A stretch of DNA of 30,888 nucleotides, taken from the NCBI GenBank assembly GCA_023398105.1, contig JAEWST010000025.1, positions 1 to 30,888 on the forward strand. Reading direction: 5' to 3'. The position numbers and the translations under genes were made by a program. This DNA is from Bacillota bacterium (GTDB lineage Bacteria; Bacillota; Clostridia; Acetivibrionales; DSM-1351). Numbering within the stretch: the stretch's first letter is position 1; each line of letters starts with the position of its first letter. The notes beneath the pieces were generated by a model. That model was not told the DNA's origin. It saw only the letters and a program-made list of their open reading frames with translations, and ran no database searches. Positions 22,962-30,888 of the stretch are shown here, piece by piece.

Positions 22962-24107
22962 ATGTCAATTAAAAATGTTAAATACCATATGATTAAGGCT
23001 ATAGGCACTGTTTTAGCAACTACAATGCCAATATTATGTTTTGGAGCGTCATGTTTTAGTATTCCAACAAAGCAAATGAGCGATGATGTTCCAACAATGC
23101 AAATGAGTGATAATGTTCCAACAATGCAAATGGGCTATAATGTTTATTACGGTTCTCTGCATAATCACAGTAATGTTTCAGATGGAACTGGAACTCCAAG
23201 TCAAGCTTATGCTTATGCTAGAGATACAGCACAGCTTGATTTTTTTGGTCTTGCCGACCATGCTGAACTGATAAGCTCTAAAGAATGGACAAATATGAAG
23301 AATACAGCCAACAGTTATAACAAAGATGGCTCTTTTGTGGTATTCTATGGATTCGAATGGTCACATTCAAACATTGGGCACGTAGCAGTAATTAATACAA
23401 CTGATTATTGTGATAGTTCAAGCTCTAATACTGATACTTTTCCTGAATTGGTAACATGGTTATCCTCTAGAAATGGTGTTGCCTTCTTCAATCATCCAGG
23501 TCGTCAGGATTTTACAGGGGAAGAATTCAGCCACTTTACTACAACACCAAGCTCAAAATTTGTAGGTATGGAATTATGGAATAGAAGTGATGCATTCGAT
23601 AATTATTACTATAACAATGGATATGACTTAAATGATGGAAACAAGGGTTATTATGATGAAGCAAACGCAAATGGATGGAAGGTGGGAGCAGCTGGAGCGC
23701 ATGACAACCATACAGCTACATGGGGCACTAGCAATGATTATAGGCTTGCCGTATTAGCTAAAGCAAAAACAAAAGCAGCTATTTATGAAGCTTTACAGAA
23801 TAGAAGATTTTTCAGCACACTTGACAAAAATATTACTATGTCCTTTGAATTAAATGAAGCACAGATGGGTGCTGTTATTAGTGCAGGAACCTATAATGCT
23901 GTTATTAATGCAGGAGATGGTGATTCTGAGGTGTTTACTGAAGTTAAACTCATTAAAAATGGAGCAACCTTATACACATGGACTCCAAACAGCACAAACC
24001 CTAATATTACCCAAAGCTTAACCACTACAAGCGGTGATTACTACTACACAAAGGTGACACAGGCAGATGGAAATGAAGCCATATCTGCACCTGTATATAT
24101 TCAATAG
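22962..24107 (+). CDS. Secreted CehA/McbA-type PHP-domain metallohydrolase
   Basis: The 381-residue product has a signal peptide-like start (about 1-31; the Cys residues in LCFGASC do not form a good lipobox). Three 9-residue repeats follow, then a PHP phosphoesterase domain: SLHNHSNVSDG with His67 and His69, FGLADHAE, GHVAVIN, FFNHPG and GAHDNH. A beta-rich C-terminal domain (about 285-381, KLIKNGATLYTW) resembles the C-terminal modules of secreted CehA relatives. A role in cleaving extracellular phosphoesters or similar compounds is likely, but the substrate is unknown. AGGAGG precedes the ATG and a long terminator follows. Confidence 0.82.
   Translation: MSIKNVKYHMIKAIGTVLATTMPILCFGASCFSIPTKQMSDDVPTMQMSDNVPTMQMGYNVYYGSLHNHSNVSDGTGTPSQAYAYARDTAQLDFFGLADHAELISSKEWTNMKNTANSYNKDGSFVVFYGFEWSHSNIGHVAVINTTDYCDSSSSNTDTFPELVTWLSSRNGVAFFNHPGRQDFTGEEFSHFTTTPSSKFVGMELWNRSDAFDNYYYNNGYDLNDGNKGYYDEANANGWKVGAAGAHDNHTATWGTSNDYRLAVLAKAKTKAAIYEALQNRRFFSTLDKNITMSFELNEAQMGAVISAGTYNAVINAGDGDSEVFTEVKLIKNGATLYTWTPNSTNPNITQSLTTTSGDYYYTKVTQADGNEAISAPVYIQ
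23064..23144 (+). repeat. Three tandem 27-bp repeats within the PHP gene
   Basis: Units at 23064-23090, 23091-23117 and 23118-23144 encode PTKQMSDDV, PTMQMSDNV and PTMQMGYNV. They lie between the signal peptide and the catalytic domain. The period is a multiple of three, so copy-number change keeps the frame. Confidence 0.9.
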
Positions 24108-24200
24108 CATGTAGTGAACAACGTCTGTTCTATTCTTAAAAGTATAACCTTTAATCTATTAAAAAACTCAAATATCTTCCTGAAAAATATGTCAATAAAA

Positions 24201-24244
24201 AACAACAAACTTTCTATACTATAAAATATAGAAAATTTGTTGTT
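24201..24244 (+). terminator. Long intrinsic terminator after the PHP gene
   Basis: AACAACAAACTTTCTATA (24201-24218) pairs with TATAGAAAATTTGTTGTT (24227-24244) over 18 positions with one mismatch. The tail is CTTATTAGTATTT, only moderately T-rich. Confidence 0.7.
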
Positions 24245-24390
24245 CTTATTAGTATTTAATAAATTGTATAGCAAAGTTAAATTTATATATTTTGAAGCTT
24301 GCTATTAATTATTTTTTTACACATCAAATATTTTGTATTATAATATCTTAGGTTGTTGGAGATTATTTATAGAGAAGGGATTAACATAAA

Positions 24391-24906
24391 ATGAAATTAC
24401 TACTACACATGTGTTGTGGTCCATGTTCCACATTTCCTATACAGGAGCTATTGAAAGAAAATTTTGAAATACAGGGTTTATATTACAATCCTAATATTCA
24501 TCCCATAGAGGAACACACCAGAAGAAAAGAGAATGTGGAAAAGCTTAGCAGCATAACCAATATACCTGTAGACTATGATGATGAATTTAGGCAGGACGAA
24601 TGGGAAAGCATGAAGGACATAGGAGATGATAGGTGTCATAAGTGCTATACTTTACGATTAGAAAAAACTGCAAGGCTTACTGCAGAAAATGGTTGTGATG
24701 CATTTACCACGACTCTTTTAGTCAGTCCATATCAAAAACATGATTTGATAAAAGAGCTTGGTGAATTTTATGCAAAAAAGTATGGTGTAGAATTTGTATA
24801 TAGGGATTTCAGACCAGGGTTTAGGCAGGGTCAGCAAATGGCAAGAGATATGGGGCTTTATCGCCAAAAGTATTGCGGCTGTATATTGTCGATAAACAAC
24901 AAATAA
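24391..24906 (+). CDS. queH: Epoxyqueuosine reductase QueH
   Basis: QueH (DUF208) carries out the last step of tRNA queuosine synthesis, reducing epoxyqueuosine without cobalamin. The 171-residue product shows the family's cysteine signature: HMCCGPCS (Cys8, Cys9, Cys12), RCHKCYTLRL (Cys82, Cys85) and YCGC (Cys162, Cys164). It also has YNPNIHP and FTTTLLVSPYQ. These cysteines bind the iron-sulfur cluster and a second metal. The gene stands alone; no preQ1-type riboswitch was seen in its leader. The ribosome binding site (GAGAAGGGA) is somewhat far from the ATG. Confidence 0.93.
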   Translation: MKLLLHMCCGPCSTFPIQELLKENFEIQGLYYNPNIHPIEEHTRRKENVEKLSSITNIPVDYDDEFRQDEWESMKDIGDDRCHKCYTLRLEKTARLTAENGCDAFTTTLLVSPYQKHDLIKELGEFYAKKYGVEFVYRDFRPGFRQGQQMARDMGLYRQKYCGCILSINNK

Positions 24907-25096
24907 CTTCCTGTTTACTTTTACAAAAATGTTACATTATTTTTAAAAATCCGATATCAGTTTTCAATTTTTATAAATAAATAGTATACTTAAACTATAT
25001 ATCATAATCTATGCCATATTACAAAAGAAAAAGTATTAAATCAAGTCCTATAATAGATTTTGAAATAATACTACTGATTTAGGAGGATAATTACAT

Positions 25097-27010
25097 ATGA
25101 AAAAAATACTAATACACTTTTTATTGATATTAAGCTTATTAACAGTATTTACAACACTTACATATGCACAGCAGCAGCCAATAAGTGTAATAGTTAACGA
25201 TACAAAAATTAAGTTTCCCGATGCACAGCCATTTGTTGATTCAAATAGTAGGACACAAACACCTGCAAGATTTATTGCAGAAGAATTGGGTGCTACTGTA
25301 GCTTGGAACGGTGAAGAGCAAAAGGCAACCTTTAAATTAGGAGATAAAACATTAGTTCTTTATATTGATGATCTAAATTATACAATAAATGATAAGTTAA
25401 AGCAGATGGACACAACTGCTTTGCTAAAGGATGGCAGAACTTATGTGCCAGCCAGATATGTAGCTGAAGCCTTTGGTGCTGATGTTAGTTGGAACTCTGT
25501 GAAGAGAACAGTTTATGTTAGTACAAAAAATATTGTCACACAAAATACAGTTACAAAAGATACAGTAACAAAAGATACAGTAACAAAAGACATTGCAGAC
25601 ACTAAAGGAAACACTAGTGCCACAGATAACACAGGCATTAAGGATAGTACAAACAATACAGTATCACAAGAGCTAGACACTGGAAAGGAGAATACAGTTG
25701 CTGAAACGCCTGTAAGTGCTCATGAGCCAATACATACGGCATTAACATATGGGAATGAAGAAAACAAAGCTTGTTATTTTTTAAAGGATATTAACCTTAT
25801 TAGCACTAGCGTTGGTAACAACATTACAGAAGTATATGATGTGGAAAATGGTACATATACTATTACAATACCTGCTAGCTTAGGTGTTTCCATTTCTCAA
25901 GAGGTACTTAACATTAATGATTCATTGGTGAGTACGGTTGAAATAAAAAAAGATGAGGAAACAAGCGATACTTATATAATTTTCAATACAAAAGCAGAGG
26001 TTAGGTTTTACATATCCTATAACGAAGAATTAAATGTGACTAAAATAAATTTATCAACACCTATAAAGGCGGAACTATCATATGCAAATAAATACGACAG
26101 AGTATATTTCTCATTAAAAGGTATTAAGCTTGCTAGTGTTGGCTCTACTGTAACAAATTACTTCGCAGAGACCTACGATTCTGATAAGAAGACATATACA
26201 ATAACTTTACCTGCAAACTCAAATATTTTCCTTTCCGAAGAGGTTTTTGATATTAATGATTCACGGGTTAGTACAATTGAAATTATAAGAGATAAGGAAA
26301 CAAGAGATACACATATAATATTTAATACAAAAAAAGAATTCAAGTTTTACATTTCAAATAACGAAAAACTGAATCAATCTGAAATAAATTTATTAACACC
26401 AGCAAAAACTGATGAAATGCTGGTTGTTATTGATGCAGGCCATGGTGGTATTGACCCTGGTGCTTGTAAAGGTACTACATATGAAAAAGACTTAAATCTT
26501 GCCATTGCATTAAAACTGGAAAAGCTTCTTAAGGCTAAGAATATTAATACATATATGCTTCGTCAGGATGACACTTTTGTAGGTTTATATGACAGACCCT
26601 ATATTGCAAATGCCTTAAATGCAACACTTTTTATAAGTATTCATAATAATGCTATTGATAGTACAAAGGTAAGTGGAACAGAAACTTTGTATTTTCCTGA
26701 AAATGAAGGTGATACGTCTTTTACAGGAGAAAAATTTGCAAAATTAATTCAGGACTCATTAATTAATAAGTTAAAAACAGTAAATAGGAAAACAGTTGAA
26801 AGACCAAATCTTGTTGTATTAAAATATACAAAAATGCCTGCGGCACTTTCTGAAATAGGGTTTTTAACTAATTCTACTGATTTAAAGAACTTAAAAAGTG
26901 AGGCATTTCAGCAAAAGACTGCAGAAGCTTTATGCGATGCTATAGTTAAGTCTTTGGAGCAGCTAAAATTAGAAAAAGAGAACTCCGAACTTAGTACAGA
27001 AATCAATTAA
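25097..27010 (+). CDS. Modular N-acetylmuramoyl-L-alanine amidase (Amidase_3)
   Basis: This secreted 637-residue protein should cut the MurNAc-L-Ala bond of peptidoglycan. It has a signal peptide (1-24), a copper-amine-oxidase N-terminal-like domain (about 28-145, with TPARFIAEELGATVAWNG and VPARYVAEAFGADVSW), a Thr/Asn-rich linker with 5-residue repeats, two AMIN-like copies (about 213-318 and 323-428) and an Amidase_3 domain (about 440-622). Zinc and catalytic residues are present: His449 (DAGHGG), Glu463 (YEKDLNL), His516 (SIHNNA) and Glu586 (LSEIGFLTN). AMIN domains target amidases to wall sites. AGGAGG precedes the ATG. The gene lies upstream of gerM, separated by the R1-R2-R3 gap. Confidence 0.93.
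   Translation: MKKILIHFLLILSLLTVFTTLTYAQQQPISVIVNDTKIKFPDAQPFVDSNSRTQTPARFIAEELGATVAWNGEEQKATFKLGDKTLVLYIDDLNYTINDKLKQMDTTALLKDGRTYVPARYVAEAFGADVSWNSVKRTVYVSTKNIVTQNTVTKDTVTKDTVTKDIADTKGNTSATDNTGIKDSTNNTVSQELDTGKENTVAETPVSAHEPIHTALTYGNEENKACYFLKDINLISTSVGNNITEVYDVENGTYTITIPASLGVSISQEVLNINDSLVSTVEIKKDEETSDTYIIFNTKAEVRFYISYNEELNVTKINLSTPIKAELSYANKYDRVYFSLKGIKLASVGSTVTNYFAETYDSDKKTYTITLPANSNIFLSEEVFDINDSRVSTIEIIRDKETRDTHIIFNTKKEFKFYISNNEKLNQSEINLLTPAKTDEMLVVIDAGHGGIDPGACKGTTYEKDLNLAIALKLEKLLKAKNINTYMLRQDDTFVGLYDRPYIANALNATLFISIHNNAIDSTKVSGTETLYFPENEGDTSFTGEKFAKLIQDSLINKLKTVNRKTVERPNLVVLKYTKMPAALSEIGFLTNSTDLKNLKSEAFQQKTAEALCDAIVKSLEQLKLEKENSELSTEIN
25547..25591 (+). repeat. Three tandem 15-bp repeats in the amidase linker
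   Basis: Units at 25547, 25562 and 25577 (ACAGTAACAAAAGAT with one or two changes) encode TVTKD three times. They lie in the linker after the copper-amine-oxidase-like domain and keep the reading frame. Confidence 0.88.
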
Positions 27011-27012
27011 CT

Positions 27013-27060
27013 AACTCAAACTTCGCACATAAAAATCTATTGGCGTGGTAGAATTATCAA
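27013..27060 (+). repeat. Dispersed intergenic repeat R1, copy d
   Basis: AACTCAAACTTCGCACAT is followed by AAAAATCTATTGGCGTGG and TAGAATTATCAA. It is nearly collinear with copy a at 11911. It lies just after the amidase stop and is followed by R2 (27079) and R3 (27157). Confidence 0.7.
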
Positions 27061-27078
27061 TTGATTGTTGTCAAAATA

Positions 27079-27142
27079 ACTCGAAAGTATAGCTGATGCT
27101 TACATGGTATACTTTCGAGTCTCAAAAAACGCAAGCTTTTCT
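27079..27142 (+). repeat. Dispersed double-hairpin repeat R2, copy B
   Basis: ACTCGAAAGTATA (27079-27091) pairs perfectly over 13 bp with TATACTTTCGAGT (27108-27120). Then CAAAAAACG-CAAG-CTTTT (27123-27140) forms the second, shorter hairpin with the same CAAG loop. It shares ACATGGTA and TTTCGAG with copy A. It lies between the amidase and gerM genes. Confidence 0.7.
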
Positions 27143-27156
27143 CATACAACTAATTC

Positions 27157-27174
27157 ATGCAATTATTTCTAACC
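27157..27174 (+). repeat. Dispersed intergenic repeat module R3, copy b
   Basis: ATGCAATTATTTCTAACC differs at one base from 2564-2581. Here it directly follows R1 and R2, suggesting that the three belong to one composite repeat of about 160 bp. A weak TATCGAA/TTCGATA inverted repeat lies just beyond (about 27179-27208). Confidence 0.5.
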
Positions 27175-27296
27175 CCAATATCGAAGGATCATCTTTTTCA
27201 TTCGATAGTAATTAACTCTGGGAAATAATAAAAAGTAAAAATTTAGTCTATAATTATTATATGGAAATTTTTTCAAACAATAAGGAGGACTAAAAG

Positions 27297-28499
27297 ATGA
27301 AAAAAATTATTAGTATCATGCTAGTAGTTATTTTTATGATTACAGGATGTTCATTTATAGGAAAGAAACAAAGTGACTCAGAACAAATTATTCCTGCAGC
27401 TATGCAGACAGGCACGGATGACAATTCAGCAGCAAATGCCTTTATGATTAATGAACAAGCACAAAATAGCAACAATACTACTACAGGTACTGTAGTGCCA
27501 GATTCGACTAATGATAACGCATATATGGCTAGTGGAGCAGCAAGCGGTATTTCTAGCGAAGTCATGGACACAGAGACTTTTGTGGAAAATGGAGCAGGAA
27601 AGGGCGTTGTAAATGATTCAGATAATAAAGAAAGCGTATTGATAACACTTTACTACAGAAACAAAGAAGGTTTGCTTGTACCTGTTACCAGAAAGGTATC
27701 AAAGCAAGAAGGCTTAGCAAAGGCAGCAATAAACGGTTTGGTAGATCAAGCATTAACGAGGGAACAGCTTGCTTATTATGGCTTGTATCCTGTATTGCCA
27801 AAGGGTACAACTATAAAGGGGCTGAGCATTAAAAATGGAAATGCCATTATAGATTTTTCAAAAGAATTCCTGAATTCTGCAAATAAAAATGATGAACAAA
27901 TGATTCTTTCCTCTGTTATATATACTTTAACAGGGTTTAAAACAATTTCAAATGTTGAAATAAGAGTTCAAGGAAAAACACTGAATAGACTTGTTAACGG
28001 CACAGATTTATCACAAGTTTTTAATAGACAAAATACCTTTATCAATACTGAAGAAACAGAACTTAAAGATGGATGTGTAAAATGCGATTTATATTATATG
28101 GTATATGGTAATAAAGAGCTTAATTATCTAGTACCAGTATCAAAACAAATTGAAAAAACAGAGAACAATCAACTTCCAGTAGTTATGTTTTCTGAGCTTG
28201 TAAAAAAACCAAGCGTAACAAAATATTATACATCCTTCCCAGAAGGAACTAAGTTACTTTCGTATGATGAACAAAATGGTTTGGTAACTTTGGATTTTTC
28301 TTCTCAAATAGGCAATTATGGAGGGTCAGAGAAGGAACAGAGCTTATTGAACCAGATTTACTATACAGTAAGCCAACTAAAAGGAATTAAAAAGGTAAAA
28401 ATGCTAATTGACGGAAAGGAAACTACTTTGCCAGAAGGTACTGAGGTGGCAGCGGCAAAGATTTTATCTAGTACCATCAATAAGGTTATTGATAAATAA
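27297..28499 (+). CDS. gerM: GerMN-domain lipoprotein
   Basis: The 400-residue product has a lipoprotein signal peptide (lipobox MITGC, Cys18), a low-complexity Asn/Thr/Ala linker (about 25-105) and two GerMN domains (about 110-235 and 255-390). The domains contain LPKGTTIKGLSIKNGNAIIDFSKEF-type and FPEGTKLLSYDEQNGLVTLDFSSQ-type repeats. GerM of Bacillus is needed for spore germination and cortex-related wall remodelling. GerMN proteins may bind peptidoglycan. The following genes (rph, XTP pyrophosphatase, YfcE phosphodiesterase) reproduce the Bacillus gerM-rph-ysnA-ysnB order, which supports orthology. AAGGAGG precedes the ATG. Confidence 0.88.
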   Translation: MKKIISIMLVVIFMITGCSFIGKKQSDSEQIIPAAMQTGTDDNSAANAFMINEQAQNSNNTTTGTVVPDSTNDNAYMASGAASGISSEVMDTETFVENGAGKGVVNDSDNKESVLITLYYRNKEGLLVPVTRKVSKQEGLAKAAINGLVDQALTREQLAYYGLYPVLPKGTTIKGLSIKNGNAIIDFSKEFLNSANKNDEQMILSSVIYTLTGFKTISNVEIRVQGKTLNRLVNGTDLSQVFNRQNTFINTEETELKDGCVKCDLYYMVYGNKELNYLVPVSKQIEKTENNQLPVVMFSELVKKPSVTKYYTSFPEGTKLLSYDEQNGLVTLDFSSQIGNYGGSEKEQSLLNQIYYTVSQLKGIKKVKMLIDGKETTLPEGTEVAAAKILSSTINKVIDK

Positions 28500-28566
28500 C
28501 TCAACTTAAATTTACTAGTTTAAAAATATAGGTGATTTTTGCAAAGAATTAAGGTATTATTAATAG

Positions 28567-28605
28567 AGTCAAAAATGATTAGAAAATTATCTGTCATTTT
28601 TGACT
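28567..28605 (+). terminator. Hairpin between gerM and rph
   Basis: AGTCAAAAATGA (28567-28578) and TCATTTTTGACT (28594-28605) form a perfect 12-bp stem with a 15-nt loop, followed by TTGATTGTTTC. Termination may be partial, since rph follows 50 bases later. Confidence 0.65.
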
Positions 28606-28654
28606 TTGATTGTTTCTTATATAAAATATTGTTAATAATTGATTTGGAGGAAAT

Positions 28655-29371
28655 ATGGTAAGACAAGACGGAAGAGAAAATGGGCAGTTAAGACCTGTAA
28701 AAATTACAAGGAATTATATAAAACACGCAGAGGGATCTGTTCTTATTGAGGTGGGAGATACAAAGGTTATTTGCACAGCTTCGGTAGAAGAAAGAGTTCC
28801 ACCGTTCAAAAAGGATTCAGGAGAGGGATGGGTTACAGCTGAATATGCAATGCTACCTAGAGCAACAGGTGTAAGGAATTCAAGAGACATATCAAAGCTA
28901 AAGCTAAATGGCAGAAGTCAGGAGATTCAACGCTTAATAGGCAGATCACTCCGAACAATTGTGGATTTAAAGCTTTTAGGTGAGAGAACTATTACTATTG
29001 ATTGTGATGTAATTCAAGCAGATGGAGGAACTAGGACGGCTTCTATTACTGGAAGCTATGTAGCATTGGTGGATGCGTGTAAGAGGCTTAAGAATAATGG
29101 GTTAATTTCAAAAATGCCTGTTTTGGGTTTTGTTGCTGCAACAAGTGTTGGAATAGTAAATGGTAAAGAAATGTTAGATCTCTGCTATACCGAGGATAGT
29201 AATGCAGGGGTAGATATGAATGTAATCATGTCTGACAAAGGCGAGTTTATTGAAATTCAAGCTACAGGGGAAAAAACCAGCTTTAGCAAAAAACAATTAG
29301 ATGGGTTGCTGGATTTAGCACAATCAGGTATAGAAAAACTGATTCAAATTCAAAGGGAAGTATTAAAATAA
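28655..29371 (+). CDS. rph: Ribonuclease PH
   Basis: RNase PH is a phosphate-dependent 3'-exonuclease that trims tRNA 3' ends. The 238-residue product has the normal length and family motifs: RPVKITRNYIKHAEGSVLIE, GWVTAEYAMLPRATGVRNSRD, GRSQEIQRLIGRSLR (phosphate and tRNA site) and IDCDVIQADGGTRTASITG. GGAGGAAAT directly precedes the ATG. The next gene starts 44 bases later; in Bacillus rph and ysnA are likewise adjacent. It also lies upstream of a tRNA cluster whose transcripts are the kind it matures. Confidence 0.97.
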   Translation: MVRQDGRENGQLRPVKITRNYIKHAEGSVLIEVGDTKVICTASVEERVPPFKKDSGEGWVTAEYAMLPRATGVRNSRDISKLKLNGRSQEIQRLIGRSLRTIVDLKLLGERTITIDCDVIQADGGTRTASITGSYVALVDACKRLKNNGLISKMPVLGFVAATSVGIVNGKEMLDLCYTEDSNAGVDMNVIMSDKGEFIEIQATGEKTSFSKKQLDGLLDLAQSGIEKLIQIQREVLK

Positions 29372-29415
29372 TTTGTAAAAATTAATTAAAATAATTGATT
29401 TGTGGGAGAAAAAGA

Positions 29416-30027
29416 ATGAGAGTATTGGTCGCTGCTACAAAGAATAAAGGGAAGATTTCTGAGATAAAAAAAGTTTTGTCGGATATGTCTTTTGAAGTAG
29501 TTTCAATGGGTGATATTGGAGTGAATATTGATGTTGAAGAAGATGGTACCACATTTGAAGAGAATTCGATGAAGAAGGCTCTAGAGATTTGCAAGATATC
29601 AAATAAGATAGTTATTGCCGATGATTCAGGGCTTGAGGTAGATTTCCTAGATGGTGCTCCGGGAATATATTCAGCTAGGTTTGGAGGGGCTGAAGCTACT
29701 GACAGTGATAAAAACCAAAAACTTTTAGGCATGTTGAAAGATGTACCCTTTGAAAAAAGAACAGCTAGATTTGTTTGTGCAATAGCTATTGCATTTCCTG
29801 ATGGAAAATCTTTTGTTGTTCGTGATACTTGTGAGGGGTTTATAGACTTTGAATGTAAAGGCAGCAATGGATTTGGATATGATCCGATTTTCTATGTATC
29901 TCAATATGACAAAACTATGGCTCAATTAGACATAGATATTAAGAATAAAATAAGTCACCGTGCAAAGGCTTTAAATAAAATGGCTGATAAAATAAGAGAG
30001 TATTTAGGAGATAGCGACCACCTCTAA
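29416..30027 (+). CDS. rdgB: XTP/dITP pyrophosphatase (RdgB/HAM1 family)
   Basis: This enzyme hydrolyses non-canonical purine triphosphates (XTP, dITP, ITP) to the monophosphate and pyrophosphate, protecting DNA and RNA. The 203-residue product begins MRVLVAATKNKGKISEI. Conserved segments are IADDSGLEVDFLDGAPGIYSARF, GSNGFGYDPIFY and SHRAKALNKM. The ATG at 29416 follows GGGAG. An earlier in-frame start at 29395 would add seven residues and include that site. It corresponds to ysnA of Bacillus, between rph and the phosphodiesterase gene. Confidence 0.96.
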   Translation: MRVLVAATKNKGKISEIKKVLSDMSFEVVSMGDIGVNIDVEEDGTTFEENSMKKALEICKISNKIVIADDSGLEVDFLDGAPGIYSARFGGAEATDSDKNQKLLGMLKDVPFEKRTARFVCAIAIAFPDGKSFVVRDTCEGFIDFECKGSNGFGYDPIFYVSQYDKTMAQLDIDIKNKISHRAKALNKMADKIREYLGDSDHL

Positions 30028-30124
30028 AGCCAAAATATATTTAGGAAGGGGATAAATAGCATATCTTTTAGCAGTTTAGGAAACAAACGAATAATTTAAA
30101 CTTGTTTTATGGGGGAAGGGTCAA

Positions 30125-30601
30125 ATGAAAGTACTTGTAATGAGTGATTCTCATGGATATATTTCTAATGCAAGACTAGCAATAGAAAAGAATCCTGAAG
30201 TTGAGATTATAATACATCTTGGGGATTACTATAAAGATGCTATTCTATTAAGTGAATTGTATCCTAATAACAGGTTTGAATTCGTTAGTGGCAATTGTGA
30301 CGGAAATAAGCCTATTAGTTCCGAGAAAGTCCTTGAGATAGAAAGTAATATAATTTATATTACACATGGGCACAATTACTCTGTTAAATGGAATTACAAA
30401 ACTATACTAGAACGTGCCAAGTCTGAAAATGCAAAGCTTGTTTTGTTTGGACATACCCATATAGCGGCTATTGATAAAATTGATAATATACTATTGATAA
30501 ATCCTGGAAGCATATCCCAATCAAGAAGCAATTACTCTGAATCGTATGCAGTTTTAGACATTACTAAAAACAGTATTAAAACGGATATATGTTATTTTTA
30601 A
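30125..30601 (+). CDS. YfcE/MJ0936-type metallophosphoesterase
   Basis: The 158-residue product has all calcineurin-like metal motifs: MSDSHG (Asp8, His10), HLGDYYKD, SGNCDG, THGH and LFGHTHIA. This matches the short YfcE family of manganese-dependent phosphodiesterases. The physiological substrate is unknown. Position after rph and the XTP pyrophosphatase gene makes it the counterpart of Bacillus ysnB. A GGGGGAAGG run eight bases before the ATG is the ribosome binding site. No clear terminator lies between it and the tRNA promoter. Confidence 0.93.
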   Translation: MKVLVMSDSHGYISNARLAIEKNPEVEIIIHLGDYYKDAILLSELYPNNRFEFVSGNCDGNKPISSEKVLEIESNIIYITHGHNYSVKWNYKTILERAKSENAKLVLFGHTHIAAIDKIDNILLINPGSISQSRSNYSESYAVLDITKNSIKTDICYF

Positions 30602-30683
30602 AAGAAATTATTTTTTGAAAGACTTGATTTAGAAGGGGTTTAAGTTTTTATAAATAAAATTTTCGAAAAGTTTTAAAAACATG

Positions 30684-30712
30684 TTGACAAAGTATAGTAT
30701 GTCCTTTATAAT
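30684..30712 (+). promoter_or_regulatory. Perfect consensus sigma-A promoter of the tRNA genes
   Basis: TTGACA (30684-30689) and TATAAT (30707-30712) match consensus at all twelve positions with a 17-bp spacer. Transcription should begin near 30719, about 45 bases before tRNA-Gly. Confidence 0.95.
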
Positions 30713-30763
30713 ATTAAAAGTCGGCTGGCGAAACACTTTAAAGGCTGACACTAAGTTATAAAT

Positions 30764-30837
30764 GCGGGTGTAGTTCAATGGTAGAACATCAGCCTTCCAA
30801 GCTGATTGCGTGGGTTCGATTCCCACTACCCGCTCCA
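30764..30837 (+). tRNA. tRNA-Gly (UCC)
   Basis: The acceptor stem GCGGGTG pairs with TACCCGC (one G-U). The anticodon arm is TCAGC-CTTCCAA-GCTGA with anticodon TCC, and the T arm is GTGGGTTCGATTCCCAC. The 3' CCA is encoded at 30835-30837. The gene is complete and begins a tRNA cluster. Confidence 0.97.
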
Positions 30838-30840
30838 TAT

Positions 30841-30888
<48 letters not shown>

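Noticed and set aside
23064..23144. CRISPR-like short repeats
   Set aside because: The units are directly abutting without spacers and encode protein in frame, so they are coding tandem repeats. No CRISPR array was seen anywhere in the window.
24250..24390. preQ1 riboswitch upstream of queH
   Set aside because: I looked for a preQ1-I-like C-rich hairpin and A-rich tail and found none. QueH acts late in the pathway and is not always under preQ1 control.
29382..29867. 161-codon minus-strand frame
   Set aside because: It is antisense to the well-supported XTP/dITP pyrophosphatase gene.

Overview
The window is AT-rich (roughly one third G+C by eye), every large gene has a GGAGG-type ribosome binding site, and TTG and GTG starts occur. 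The set of a cleavable L27 leader, DUF4364, YtxG/YtxH-like proteins, GerM, a CwlD-type amidase, a copper-amine-oxidase-like domain and an SLH-anchored YcdB protein points to an anaerobic, spore-forming Clostridia member, perhaps of the Ruminiclostridium type. The genus is inference only. The window is chromosomal and mostly housekeeping.

Layout. 1-2536: end of prp, then rpmA, obgE and yhbY (ribosome assembly). 2717-4580: a small unknown gene, a DUF4364 winged-helix gene (minus) and a QueG-like iron-sulfur protein. 4729-6180: glycogen synthase (minus). 6638-7376: YtxH and YtxG/DUF948-like envelope proteins. 7591-11467: a PP2C phosphatase-TM-LysM fusion, then a secreted YcdB/SLH protein. 11492-13675: a MITE-like element, a Dabb protein and a lipoprotein polysaccharide deacetylase. 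13676-16147: a small accessory island with a structured 83-nt element, an AAA ATPase and a TOPRIM-like partner broken by two in-frame stops. 16460-17005: two small unknown genes. 17094-20117: argH and argG (minus), with an ArgR-like operator on the argG promoter. 20426-22810: ruvC, ruvA, ruvB. 22962-24107: a secreted PHP-domain protein. 24391-24906: queH. 25097-28499: a modular amidase and the GerMN lipoprotein. 28655-30601: rph, an XTP/dITP pyrophosphatase and a YfcE-type phosphodiesterase, which with gerM match the Bacillus gerM-rph-ysnA-ysnB order. 30684-30888: a perfect sigma-A promoter driving tRNA-Gly(UCC) and tRNA-Arg(UCU), the latter cut by the window edge.

The least explained signal lies between genes. 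Three short sequence modules (called R1, R2 and R3 here) recur in intergenic gaps. R1 is a block starting AACTCAACTTTC; R2 is a double hairpin with an invariant CAAG loop whose stem bases covary between copies; R3 is an 18-nt block. All three occur in order in the gap before gerM, and alone or in pairs elsewhere. One R2 copy sits between two near-identical copies of the 5' end of the QueG-like gene. Together they look like a dispersed non-autonomous repeat that I cannot match to a named family.

Other points of interest are the receptor-like PP2C-LysM protein, the decaying ATPase/TOPRIM pair, the coexistence of QueH with a QueG relative that seems to lack the catalytic Asp, and several perfect leader hairpins.
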